Of a DNA stretch of 19,091 nt, positions 1-7,155 are shown piece by piece. The position numbers were made by a program, and so were the translations under genes. The notes under the pieces were generated by a model. That model was not told the origin of the DNA. It did not search any database and worked only from the letters and a program-made list of their open reading frames with translations. Source of the DNA: an uncultured Coprococcus sp. (GTDB taxonomy: Bacteria; Bacillota; Clostridia; Lachnospirales; Lachnospiraceae); NCBI GenBank assembly GCA_900548315.1, contig URJU01000021.1:1-19091 (forward strand), given 5' to 3'. Position 1 is the first letter of the stretch; each line of letters begins with the position of its first letter.

Positions 1-36
1 TATCGTCGGCAGCGTCCAGATGTGTATAAGAGACAG
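1..36 (+). other. Nextera read-1 adapter contamination
   Basis: Bases 18-36 are the 19-base Tn5 mosaic end used in Nextera libraries, and bases 3-16 match the read-1 adapter TCGTCGGCAGCGTC. One extra C (base 17) lies between them. This is library sequence, not genome. It opens a false GTG start at 22, whose first residues (MYKRQ) are adapter-encoded. Confidence 0.97.
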
Positions 37-38
37 AT

Positions 39-83
39 ATACTATCTACCGTATATGCATTTTATATTAGAAAATTGTGTTGA
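39..83 (+). CDS. possible C-terminal tail of an upstream membrane protein (partial)
   Basis: In the frame beginning at 39 the first 14 codons read ILSTVYAFYIRKLC and stop with TGA at 81-83. The stop lies 16 bases before the GTG start of the next gene and just ahead of its ribosome site. A hydrophobic stretch with a basic end fits the last helix of a membrane protein. In related bacteria an MBOAT-type O-acyltransferase often precedes SGNH and DUF4358 genes, so that is my guess. Fourteen residues cannot prove a gene, and the rest is lost to the contig edge. Confidence 0.2.
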   Translation: MLSTVYAFYIRKLC

Positions 84-99
84 TTACTCGGAGGTCAAA

Positions 100-900
100 G
101 TGACTAAGGATAATAACAGATACTATAAAGACAATAGACTCTTGAGCAGGATTGTCGGTCTGGCGGTGGTGATTGTGTTTGTGTGCGCCCTTGGACAAGG
201 AAATCTTAGGAAAGAGGTACATGGACAGGAACAGATTAAGCCGGAGGGCGGTACATCAGAGAGCATAAACGAGAGTGTGAATGAGAGTCTGGATGATGGA
301 TCGTCTCTCACCACAGAGGTGGATGACAGTTATTTTGCGACATCATTGTTGATAGGAGATTCCAGGGCAGAGACTCTTGGTCTGTATAGTGGACCGTCGG
401 ACTGGGATGTGTGTGCCGCAAGAAATCTGGACATAGAGACGGTAGAGAGCAGCAAGATCGTATCAGACGATTTCGGACAGGCGTGTACCGTTTTGGAAAT
501 GCTTTCAAAGAATACATACAGCAGTATATATGTATCATTTGGAACAGGAGAGCTTGGCTGGTATAGAGAAAGATTTATTTCGGCATACAGAACCTTCCTT
601 GACAAATTGACAGCGGCTCAGCCGGGGGCGCAGATATATGTCATGTCTATACTTCCGGTTTCGGCAAAGTTGTCATCTGAGGACTCTGTATACAATAACC
701 CAGGAGTCGATAGTTTTAATATGGCACTTAAGGAAATGTGTGAGACATATGACAGTGTTGAATACTTGGATATAGCAAGCAGTGTGGCGGTTGATGGCGT
801 TTTGCCTGAGGATGCAGGAACTGATGGAATACATTTCAATAAAGAATACAGTCTGAAGATCATGGATTATATAAGAAGTAATGTGACTGTGAAAAGATAA
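100..900 (+). CDS. membrane-anchored SGNH/GDSL-family hydrolase
   Basis: Probable esterase or acyltransferase partner acting on an extracytoplasmic polymer. I choose GTG at 100 because CGGAGGT (89-95) sits at good spacing; any longer frame starts inside adapter. From that start (266 aa), residues about 18-31 form one membrane segment. A Ser/Glu-rich linker follows, then the catalytic domain: GDSR (86-89, nucleophile Ser88) and DGIH near the end (Asp242, His245). Block III, normally GxND, reads FGTGELG (147-153), so the usual Asn is replaced by Gly. The next gene, 16 bp downstream, is a DUF4358 lipoprotein. In Lachnospiraceae these two often sit with an MBOAT acyltransferase, suggesting O-acetylation of a surface glycan. 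That role is inferred; the SGNH fold call is firm. Confidence 0.8.
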   Translation: MTKDNNRYYKDNRLLSRIVGLAVVIVFVCALGQGNLRKEVHGQEQIKPEGGTSESINESVNESLDDGSSLTTEVDDSYFATSLLIGDSRAETLGLYSGPSDWDVCAARNLDIETVESSKIVSDDFGQACTVLEMLSKNTYSSIYVSFGTGELGWYRERFISAYRTFLDKLTAAQPGAQIYVMSILPVSAKLSSEDSVYNNPGVDSFNMALKEMCETYDSVEYLDIASSVAVDGVLPEDAGTDGIHFNKEYSLKIMDYIRSNVTVKR

Positions 901-916
901 CAGAAACGGAGACGGT

Positions 917-1396
917 ATGGTCAGAAAGATAATGATGTTGCTCGTAGGAGTATTGGCAATGTGCAGCCTTGCAGGCTGTGGGGGGAGTGACAGTCAGAAA
1001 ATTATCCAGCCCGATGTGTATACGTTGTCGGGAAAGCTGACAGATGGGATCAAGTTTGAAGATTCTGTTGAGAAGATATCTCTAGACAGAGCACTAAAGT
1101 ATTATGGAATCGACAATAGTATGGTAAATGCTGGGGAAGTCATGATGTCTACAGGAGCGACAGCTGAGGAACTTGCAGTGTTTGAGGCTGCATCAGCGAG
1201 TTCAGCATCTGCAATACTTGACAAGCTTACAGTGCGGAGAGATGATATGATCAGGATTTATATCAATGATAAATCCTCCGAGGTTGCCAGACTCGACAAA
1301 GCAGTATTGTATATACATGGCAATTTTGTTGTGTATGTTGTCTGCGATGACAGTGAAGGAGTATTGAAGATAGTAAGAGAATATTTAGAGCAATAG
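917..1396 (+). CDS. DUF4358-type lipoprotein
   Basis: A 159-aa exported lipoprotein of unknown biochemical function. The N-terminus has Lys4, a hydrophobic stretch and the lipobox LAGC, giving lipid-modified Cys21. The rest is a small soluble domain resembling DUF4358 proteins: a central helical segment rich in Ala, Ser and Glu (about 70-100), then strands ending in a hydrophobic segment near HGNFVVYVVCDD. The ATG at 917 follows GGAGACGG (909-915). It is cotranscribed with the SGNH gene 16 bp upstream and followed at once by a terminator, so it is the last gene of that operon. It probably assists the SGNH or acyltransferase system at the outer face of the membrane. The family assignment rests on general resemblance and neighbourhood. 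Confidence 0.7.
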   Translation: MVRKIMMLLVGVLAMCSLAGCGGSDSQKIIQPDVYTLSGKLTDGIKFEDSVEKISLDRALKYYGIDNSMVNAGEVMMSTGATAEELAVFEAASASSASAILDKLTVRRDDMIRIYINDKSSEVARLDKAVLYIHGNFVVYVVCDDSEGVLKIVREYLEQ

Positions 1397-1401
1397 AGGA
1401 G

Positions 1402-1448
1402 ACACCGCCTATTTCAGATGAATATTATCTGATATATGGCGGTGTTTT
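1402..1448 (+). terminator. rho-independent terminator of the SGNH-DUF4358 operon
   Basis: ACACCGCC (1402-1409) pairs perfectly with GGCGGTGT (1438-1445). Inside, TCAGAT (1414-1419) pairs with ATCTGA (1427-1432), making a stacked hairpin. The stem runs into TTTTCTTC. It starts 5 bases after the DUF4358 stop codon. Confidence 0.85.
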
Positions 1449-1538
1449 CTTCGATAAAGGAACGTTTGAGATTTCAGGACATATTCTAATAGTAAATACG
1501 CTGTCAATAAATAAGATAAAAGAGGGAGAGTTGAAATG

Positions 1539-1567
1539 TTGTATTTTGGCGTATTGCCATGTATTAT
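1539..1567 (+). promoter_or_regulatory. candidate sigma-A promoter for flavin reductase-ispE-gntR
   Basis: TTGTAT (1539-1544) and TATTAT (1562-1567) are separated by 17 bp. The position follows the upstream terminator. It would give a leader of about 160 bases before the flavin reductase. The match is good but not perfect, and AT-rich DNA yields such matches by chance. Confidence 0.4.
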
Positions 1568-1610
1568 AAATTACAGGATATGCGGTGCGCAGATTGACGG
1601 CTTGTGATAT

Positions 1611-1651
1611 GACAGGATATGCAGGATATCCACGGGGATATTCTGCCTGTC
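1611..1651 (+). other. long hairpin in the leader of the flavin reductase operon
   Basis: Bases 1611-1615 pair with 1647-1651, and 1621-1631 pair with 1636-1646 (one G-U). The loop is ACGG and there is a 5-base bulge, GATAT (1616-1620). No T-run follows, so it is not a terminator. It lies 82 bases before the ATG at 1734. The 337-base gap 1397-1733 holds the upstream terminator, the candidate promoter and this hairpin. I recognise no known riboswitch and no convincing gene there. Confidence 0.5.
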
Positions 1652-1733
1652 AGATAGGATGTACACATGCGGATCAAATGGGCAGCCGGTTTGAGCAGAT
1701 ATTTAATGAATTGTTTAGGAAAGAGGTAGAGAT

Positions 1734-2297
1734 ATGTCAAAGCAGAATTGGAAACCAGGCAATATGCTGTATCCGGTGCCGGCAGTTATGGTGAGCTGCC
1801 AGAGACCAGGAGAGAAGGCAAATATAGTGACGATAGCGTGGGCAGGAACGATATGCAGTGATCCTGCGATGGTGTCAATTTCGGTGCGGCCGGAGAGATA
1901 TTCATATGACATAATAAAGAAGACCGGAGAGTTCACTATAAATCTGGTGACTGAGGATCTGGCATTTGCAACTGATTTCTGCGGTGTAAAATCAGGCAGG
2001 GATGTTGATAAGTTCAAAGAGATGGGACTTCATGAGTGCAGAGGAGTAAACGTATCATGTCCGGGAATAGAGGAGAGCCCGGTGAATATAGAGTGTAAAG
2101 TAAAAAAGGTGATCGCACTTGGCTCACATGATATGTTCATAGCTGAAGTTGTGGGGGTTCAGATAAGCGAGAAGTATATGGATGGCACGGGAAAATTCAA
2201 TCTTAACAGCACGGGACTTGTGGCATACTCACACGGTGAGTATTTTGAACTTGGAAAGAAAATAGGTAAATTTGGATTTTCGGTTAAGAAAAAGTGA
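1734..2297 (+). CDS. flavin reductase family protein (FMN-binding split barrel)
   Basis: A 187-aa cytoplasmic flavoprotein of the flavin reductase-like/flavoredoxin group, which bind FMN and use NAD(P)H or partner electron carriers. Recognisable features are the N-terminal YPVPAVMVSC strand, ANIVTIAWAG followed by DPAMVSISVRPERYSY (FMN-phosphate region of this family), and GEFTINLV plus the DFCGVKSGRDVDKF segment. The C-terminal region is HGEYFELGKKIGKFGFS. Length is normal for the family. AGAGG (1722-1726) sits 7 bases before the ATG. It is the first gene of an operon with ispE (20 bp downstream) and a GntR regulator. The physiological substrate cannot be read from sequence; electron transfer or FMN reduction is the safe statement. 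Confidence 0.88.
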   Translation: MSKQNWKPGNMLYPVPAVMVSCQRPGEKANIVTIAWAGTICSDPAMVSISVRPERYSYDIIKKTGEFTINLVTEDLAFATDFCGVKSGRDVDKFKEMGLHECRGVNVSCPGIEESPVNIECKVKKVIALGSHDMFIAEVVGVQISEKYMDGTGKFNLNSTGLVAYSHGEYFELGKKIGKFGFSVKKK

Positions 2298-2317
2298 TAT
2301 ATTAACGGACGGAGATA

Positions 2318-3196
2318 ATGCGAAACATGGAAATTTCATTAAATGCATATGGAAAGATAAATTTGGGACTGGATGTTGTGAGAAGGCGTGAAGACGGCTA
2401 TCATGAGGTGAAAATGATAATGCAGACCGTGAAACTGCATGATGGATTGACATTTTGTGATACAGATGCCGATGCAATTGAGATAGAGACTAATTCCGCT
2501 GACATTCCAGTGACGGAGGACAACATAATATATAAGGCATGTGAGCTTATGAGAAGGACATATGGCATAACAAAAGGGGTGAGGATCAAACTGGATAAAC
2601 AGATTCCCGTTGCTGCGGGAATGGCAGGCGGCAGTACGGATGCGGCAGCCGCGCTTGTAGCAATGAACAGACTCTTTGACCTTAACCTTACAGAGGAAAA
2701 ACTCATGGAACTTGGAGTCAAAATAGGCGCAGATGTTCCGTATTGCGTGATGCAGGGGACGGCACTCTCTGAGGGAATTGGAGAAGTACTCACGGCTGTG
2801 TCGCCTATGCCGGACTGTTACATAGCTATAGCAAAACCGCCAGTTGGAGTGTCTACAAAATGGGTTTATCAGAATCTGAAAGTGTCTGAGCTTGAGCGGC
2901 ATCCAGATATAGACGGAATGGTAGATGCTTTAAAGTCGGGAGATCTGAGGGGAGTTGCTGACAGAATGGAGAATGTGCTCGAGACAGTGACGATACCTGA
3001 ACATCCTGAGATCGAAAAGATAAAGAATATCATGAAAGACAGAGGCGCGCTGAATTCCATTATGAGCGGAAGCGGACCTACGGTATTTGGCATATTTGAA
3101 GATAAGGATATGGCACAGGATGCGGTTCAGTGTCTGCGGGATATGGGACTTGTTCAGCAGGCTTGTGTTGTGGAACCATATAACAGAGAGAGGTAA
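2318..3196 (+). CDS. ispE: 4-(cytidine 5'-diphospho)-2-C-methyl-D-erythritol kinase
   Basis: The GHMP-family kinase that phosphorylates CDP-methylerythritol at the 2-hydroxyl with ATP, a middle step of the MEP route to isoprenoids. Signature pieces are AYGKINLGL at residues 10-18 with the substrate-side Lys13, the ATP-binding loop PVAAGMAGGSTDAAAAL at about 97-113, and GADVPYC at 137-143 containing the catalytic Asp139. MSGSGPTVFG lies near residue 255. Length (292 aa) is typical. The ATG at 2318 follows ACGGAG closely. An alternative ATG at 2327 (MEISLNAYGK) fits the family N-terminus equally well and has a longer spacing. The gntR gene starts 3 bp after its stop, so the two are translationally linked. 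Confidence 0.95.
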   Translation: MRNMEISLNAYGKINLGLDVVRRREDGYHEVKMIMQTVKLHDGLTFCDTDADAIEIETNSADIPVTEDNIIYKACELMRRTYGITKGVRIKLDKQIPVAAGMAGGSTDAAAALVAMNRLFDLNLTEEKLMELGVKIGADVPYCVMQGTALSEGIGEVLTAVSPMPDCYIAIAKPPVGVSTKWVYQNLKVSELERHPDIDGMVDALKSGDLRGVADRMENVLETVTIPEHPEIEKIKNIMKDRGALNSIMSGSGPTVFGIFEDKDMAQDAVQCLRDMGLVQQACVVEPYNRER

Positions 3197-3199
3197 TTT

Positions 3200-3874
3200 A
3201 TGGAGCTGAAATTAGACATGGATGAATATCTCCCGCTGCGGGAGGTTGTGTTTAATACCCTTAGAGCTGCTATAATTCATGGTGAATTCGAGCCGGGGGA
3301 ACGTCTTATGGAGGTACATCTGGCAAAAAGGCTTGGTGTCAGCAGGACTCCGGTAAGGGAGGCAATGAGGATGCTGGAGCTTGAGGGATTGGTAGTAATG
3401 ATCCCGAAGAAAGGGGCAGAGGTAGCCCGTATAACAGAGAAAGATCTTAAAGACGCTCTTGAAATAAGGATGGCACTAGAGGAACTTGCTGCTGAGCTTG
3501 CCTGCCGAAGGATAGATGATGATGGAAGGAAACAGCTTAGAGCCGCCTGTGATGCATTCCGGGCAGCGGTAAAATCCAGTGATTTGTCTGCTATAGTTGA
3601 TGCAGATGTGACTTTTCACAATGTTATATATGAATCAACTCACAATGCAAGACTTGTGAGTATATCGCAGACACTAAGGGAACAGGTATACAGATATAGA
3701 GTTGAGTATGTGAAAGATCTGGATCATCACAACAAGCTGGTGTCAGAACATGAGGCATTGACGGAGGCAATATTAAAAGGCGATGAAGAGAGAGCGACAG
3801 ATGTTACCAGAAGGCACATATATGATCAGGAGAAGATCGTAATAGCAAATGCAGTAAAGGCTCAAAAAGACTGA
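3200..3874 (+). CDS. GntR-family transcriptional regulator, FadR/FCD subfamily
   Basis: A 224-aa DNA-binding regulator. The N-terminal winged helix-turn-helix spans about residues 12-78, with the family hallmarks GEFEPGERLMEVHLAKRLGV and SRTPVREAMRMLELEGLV. The C-terminal FCD ligand-binding domain (about 90-220) contains the helical stretch KDALEIRMALEELAAELA, the metal/ligand-type residues DVTFHNVIY, and a late HEALTEAI plus RRHIYDQ segment. The ATG at 3200 is 3 bp after ispE, with GAGAGG (3188-3193) as ribosome site inside the end of ispE. FCD regulators usually sense small carboxylates; the effector and targets here are unknown. It may control its own operon. A strong terminator follows. 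Confidence 0.92.
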   Translation: MELKLDMDEYLPLREVVFNTLRAAIIHGEFEPGERLMEVHLAKRLGVSRTPVREAMRMLELEGLVVMIPKKGAEVARITEKDLKDALEIRMALEELAAELACRRIDDDGRKQLRAACDAFRAAVKSSDLSAIVDADVTFHNVIYESTHNARLVSISQTLREQVYRYRVEYVKDLDHHNKLVSEHEALTEAILKGDEERATDVTRRHIYDQEKIVIANAVKAQKD

Positions 3875-3880
3875 TTTATA

Positions 3881-3923
3881 AAAAATGCACGATATGCGGA
3901 GAACGCATATCGTGCATTTTTTT
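3881..3923 (+). terminator. strong rho-independent terminator after gntR
   Basis: A perfect 14-bp stem pairs 3885-3898 with 3904-3917, with a GAGAA loop. It is flanked by AAAA (3881-3884) on the left and T7 (3917-3923) on the right. The symmetric A/T flanks mean it could act on both strands, but only the plus-strand operon ends here. Confidence 0.93.
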
Positions 3924-3943
3924 ATAGTTTTGTTACAGCGCGT

Positions 3944-3972
3944 GAATAAAGATCTGTGGTATGGAAAATATA
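3944..3972 (+). promoter_or_regulatory. candidate forespore (sigma-G/F type) promoter for the germination operon
   Basis: GAATA (3944-3948) fits the sigma-G -35 pattern GHATR. AAATATA (3966-3972), 17 bp later, matches 5 of 7 positions of the -10 pattern CATWMTA. It lies about 70 bases before the first germination gene, whose homologues in Bacillus are sigma-G dependent. I see no better sigma-A promoter in 3924-4042. Partial match only. Confidence 0.3.
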
Positions 3973-4042
3973 GACTATGAGGGATAAAACAAGAAACAGG
4001 ATCCTAAAAATAGGAATGACACGAGAATAGGAATTACATGCA

Positions 4043-5536
4043 ATGACGGAGATCAGTAAAAATATTCAAGATAATATCACAAAAATAAAAACAATGTTTG
4101 ACAAATGGGGGGACATAGTAGAAAAGGAGTTTGTCCTTGACAGGGAAGACTGCATCACAGAAGTGTCCATATATGTGGTGTATATTGATGGGTTGTGTGA
4201 CCATGAACTGATAGAAAATACAGTGATAAAACCTGTTACATGGGAGTGGAAACATACACATGTGGATCCGGAAAATCTGTGGAGCAGGATCGTGAATGTG
4301 GAGAGCCAGACTGCTGACATTACAGAGGAGAATGATCTTGATTCGGTAACGGAATCTATACTCAAGGGGGACACGGCGGTGTTTGTTTCCGGGACCAGTA
4401 AAGCCATGGTGGTGTCATCCAAGAAGTTCCCGGTCAGAGGAATAGAGGAGAGTTCCACCGAGGGCGGAATGAGAGGTCCGAGGGACAGTTTCAATGAGAA
4501 CTTCCGTACATCCACAGCTCTTATAAGGAGAAGAATAAAGGATACAAAACTTAAACTGGAACAGGGAACCATTGGAGTGAGATCAGGAACCCAGTATGGA
4601 GTGATGTATATAGAAGATATAGCATGTCCAGAGCTTGTGGAAAGGGTAAAACAGGAGGTGGACAAGTACTGTATAGATGCTATATTTGACAGCGGCATGG
4701 CAGAACATCTCATGGAGGAGAGCTGGAAAGAGATTTTTCCAATATATCAGTCCACCACCAGACCAGACAAGGCCGCTGCCGCGCTTGTGGAGGGGCGTGT
4801 GGTGATGGTATTTGATAATTCTCCTGAAGTGATAATAGCTCCAGCCACTCTGAATACACTTTTTCAGACATCGGATGACTATTACAACAGATGGCCGGTT
4901 GCAACATTTGCCAGGATGATAAGATATCTGGCTGCATTTATTGCGGTGGGACTTCCAGGACTTTATATATCTATCACCTGTTATCACAGGGAGATAATTC
5001 CGGATAAACTCCTTTATGCTATAGCAGATGCAAGAAGCCAGTTGTCATTTCCGGTTGTTGTAGAAGTTCTTATAATGGAGCTTTTGTTTGAACTTCTCCG
5101 TGAGGCTGGAATAAGGCTGCCAAGCCAGTTGGGAAACACCATAGGTGTGGTGGGAGGTTTGATAGTGGGGCAGTCTGCTGTAGAGGCTGGCATTGTGAGC
5201 ACGATAGTCGTGATAGTTGTGGCACTCACTGCCATAGCCTCATTTGCGATACCGAATGAGGCATTTGCATCAGTATTCCGTCTCCTTAAGTTCGTGACCA
5301 TATTTGCCAGTGCAATATATGGAATACTGGGGTTCCTGCTTGCAATGCTCATGCTGATGTTTCATCTTGCATCGCTGGACAGTTTCGGTGTTCCCTATCT
5401 GTCACCTGTTGTGTCATGTGGATATACGGAGAGTGAGGGACAGGATTTTGTCCTTAGATCTCCTATAAAGAAAATGATACACAGACCAGCGTGGTGTATG
5501 CCGGGGCAAAGAAGACGTCTGGTCAGAAAGAGGTGA
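4043..5536 (+). CDS. GerAA/GerKA-type spore germination receptor subunit A
   Basis: The A subunit of a Ger-type nutrient germinant receptor in the spore inner membrane. The 497-aa length is typical. The N-terminal half is a soluble two-part domain with the family motif GPRDSFNENFRTSTALIRRR at about residues 150-170. The linker contains EGRVVMVFDNSPEVIIAP and DDYYNRWPVATFARMIRYLA. The C-terminal half has several membrane helices, with the highly conserved IPDKLLYAIADARSQLSFP, LLFELLREAGIRLPSQLGNT and GQSAVEAGIVS. The family end motif SLDSFGVPYLSP is intact. The next gene overlaps its stop (GTGA), so A and B subunits are translationally coupled. The nutrient sensed cannot be predicted. The ATG at 4043 has only a weak upstream site (ATAGGAAT). 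Confidence 0.96.
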   Translation: MTEISKNIQDNITKIKTMFDKWGDIVEKEFVLDREDCITEVSIYVVYIDGLCDHELIENTVIKPVTWEWKHTHVDPENLWSRIVNVESQTADITEENDLDSVTESILKGDTAVFVSGTSKAMVVSSKKFPVRGIEESSTEGGMRGPRDSFNENFRTSTALIRRRIKDTKLKLEQGTIGVRSGTQYGVMYIEDIACPELVERVKQEVDKYCIDAIFDSGMAEHLMEESWKEIFPIYQSTTRPDKAAAALVEGRVVMVFDNSPEVIIAPATLNTLFQTSDDYYNRWPVATFARMIRYLAAFIAVGLPGLYISITCYHREIIPDKLLYAIADARSQLSFPVVVEVLIMELLFELLREAGIRLPSQLGNTIGVVGGLIVGQSAVEAGIVSTIVVIVVALTAIASFAIPNEAFASVFRLLKFVTIFASAIYGILGFLLAMLMLMFHLASLDSFGVPYLSPVVSCGYTESEGQDFVLRSPIKKMIHRPAWCMPGQRRRLVRKR

Positions 5537-7125
5537 GGTTGTTGCTTGATGATAACAAAAATGTGACATTTAAGGGGTTTTTTAAAATTTCAACTCTAAT
5601 GTTGACCGGCACAATAATATATGTAACCACATTAATACCGTCAGTTTATGGGAAAAACTGCATAATAGTGTCACTTTTTCTGATGCTAAGTATGGCTTTT
5701 GCTTATGTGATACTACTATATGTTGCGTATAGCAGATTGATTGCTTATAGGGCTGCATCTCCCAGGATACACGAAAACAGGGCTATAGGGTTGATTTTTG
5801 AGGGAAGAATGGCTATAAAGACAGGAATCCTGATATTTATGGTGGCGGAGGCTGCCAGGGAACTTGTTCTGAGGCGATATGGCAGTATGGCTGTAGCTTT
5901 GCCCGTGCTTGTAGCTGCGGTGTATATAGGATGCCGGGGGCTTGGCGGTGTCATAAGGTTTGCAGAGGCTGTATTCTGGCTAACAGTGATAGCTGGGTGT
6001 ATCGTGTTTATTATGAGTCTGAAAAACGTTGATCTGTCACAGTTTAAGGCATATACACAGTTCTGTGAAGAGAATGGGATAAACTGTACTATCAACAGAG
6101 TGATGACCCGGGGCGGCTTGTTATTCCTGGGATTTTCGTTCATGGAGATGGTGACAATGATCTATATGGAGGTGAGAGACCGCCGCAGAGGAATGTTGGT
6201 TGCGGCAACTGGAGTTTCCCTGGTGATTGGTATTATTGGTTCTGTAATAGTGATAACAACGCTGGGCATTGCTGCGCTGAGTACAGATAGAAAAAATATA
6301 CTATATATAGTTGGTGCTATGGAACTTCCGGGAGGGGTGAGGATAAGACCGTTGATGATTGTTTGCTATCTTCTTGTGGTATGGGGAATGATGGCTATAA
6401 CTCCACATGTTGCATGCGCTTTCAGTACAATAGATAAAAATATAGTTAAACATCCTGCGGTGTGCAGAGGAATATGGACAGTCTGTGCATTTGCAGTCTG
6501 TGTGTATCTTCAAAATATTTCCCCCGTGGAGAAACTTTACAGATTCATACCAGGTTATCTTTTGCTTATAGATGTTCCTCTGTCGATCATACTGCCTGTT
6601 CTTGCCATCAATTGGAAGAGGGCGGCAAGGATGGGAGGATTATTGTTCATAGGGGTAATAGGAACCTATATGTGTACTGCATGTGCCTATGAGTCGGTGG
6701 AGGATGTGGATTATGCCACGGTGGTGGTTGTAGAAAATACTGATAATACAGATGAACATTTGATTAAATACACATTGGTAATTCCTGAGATAGGTGAAGA
6801 CGGTGCTGGGGTATCAAAAGAAAAGATATACAGTGTGGATGCATATTCATTTGAGAGCGTGCGGCAAAAATATAATGCGGAACATGCTAACAGACTTGAT
6901 ACAAGTCATGTGGAATATATAGTGGCGGAGGATGAGCATGTACTGGACATAGTGTGTGATGAACTTGAAAACGAATTTGTCACGAGTTATGTCACTGTGG
7001 TGACGGATAAAAATGTGCTGGAAAAGGTGGGCACGAACAGTACAAAAGAATACCTTAGGACGCATTACAAAGGACGTTGTCTGGCAGCCCTTAAAAAGGG
7101 CGGGACAGAAGATGTGTGGCGGTAA
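5533..7125 (+). CDS. GerAB-type germination permease fused to a GerAC N-terminal-like domain
   Basis: Residues 1 to about 370 form the B subunit of a Ger receptor, an APC/LeuT-fold permease, with ten likely helices beginning FKISTLMLTGTIIYVTTLIP. An eleventh helix (MGGLLFIGVIGTYMCTAC) follows. Then comes a soluble tail of about 145 residues starting CAYESVEDVDYATVVVVEN, which lines up with the CWDxREIxDLAxV start of mature GerAC lipoproteins. A later SFESVRQKYNAEHANRLDTS segment resembles the GerAC D1 region. An extra helix would place the tail outside the membrane, where GerAC sits. The start is probably GTG 5533 (4-bp overlap with gerA). TTG 5542 or GTG 5563 are alternatives, and an upstream ATG at 5491 lies deep in gerA. 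No separate full GerAC gene follows. Confidence 0.85.
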   Translation: MRLLLDDNKNVTFKGFFKISTLMLTGTIIYVTTLIPSVYGKNCIIVSLFLMLSMAFAYVILLYVAYSRLIAYRAASPRIHENRAIGLIFEGRMAIKTGILIFMVAEAARELVLRRYGSMAVALPVLVAAVYIGCRGLGGVIRFAEAVFWLTVIAGCIVFIMSLKNVDLSQFKAYTQFCEENGINCTINRVMTRGGLLFLGFSFMEMVTMIYMEVRDRRRGMLVAATGVSLVIGIIGSVIVITTLGIAALSTDRKNILYIVGAMELPGGVRIRPLMIVCYLLVVWGMMAITPHVACAFSTIDKNIVKHPAVCRGIWTVCAFAVCVYLQNISPVEKLYRFIPGYLLLIDVPLSIILPVLAINWKRAARMGGLLFIGVIGTYMCTACAYESVEDVDYATVVVVENTDNTDEHLIKYTLVIPEIGEDGAGVSKEKIYSVDAYSFESVRQKYNAEHANRLDTSHVEYIVAEDEHVLDIVCDELENEFVTSYVTVVTDKNVLEKVGTNSTKEYLRTHYKGRCLAALKKGGTEDVWR

Positions 7126-7155
7126 ATATATGTGCATATGCAGGAGGTATTTTTT

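Noticed and set aside
1536..1607. A 23-codon open frame (MLYFGVLPC...) with an upstream GGGAGAG
   Set aside because: It overlaps the candidate promoter boxes of the flavin reductase operon and has no recognisable sequence. Too short to support as a gene.
1585..1794. A 69-codon plus-strand frame before and into the flavin reductase gene
   Set aside because: It runs across the leader hairpin and 60 bases into the flavin reductase gene in another frame. No ribosome site, Cys-rich odd composition.
2339..2902. A 187-codon minus-strand frame inside ispE
   Set aside because: Fully antisense to a clear ispE, with His/Cys/Ser-rich composition typical of shadow frames.
4010..4034. Direct repeat ATAGGAAT before the GerAA start
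   Set aside because: Only 8 bases, in AT-rich DNA, and the second copy is explained as a ribosome site.
4066..4713. A 215-codon minus-strand frame inside the GerAA gene
   Set aside because: Antisense to a highly conserved gene, Ser/Thr-rich shadow of plus-strand codons, and no ribosome site.
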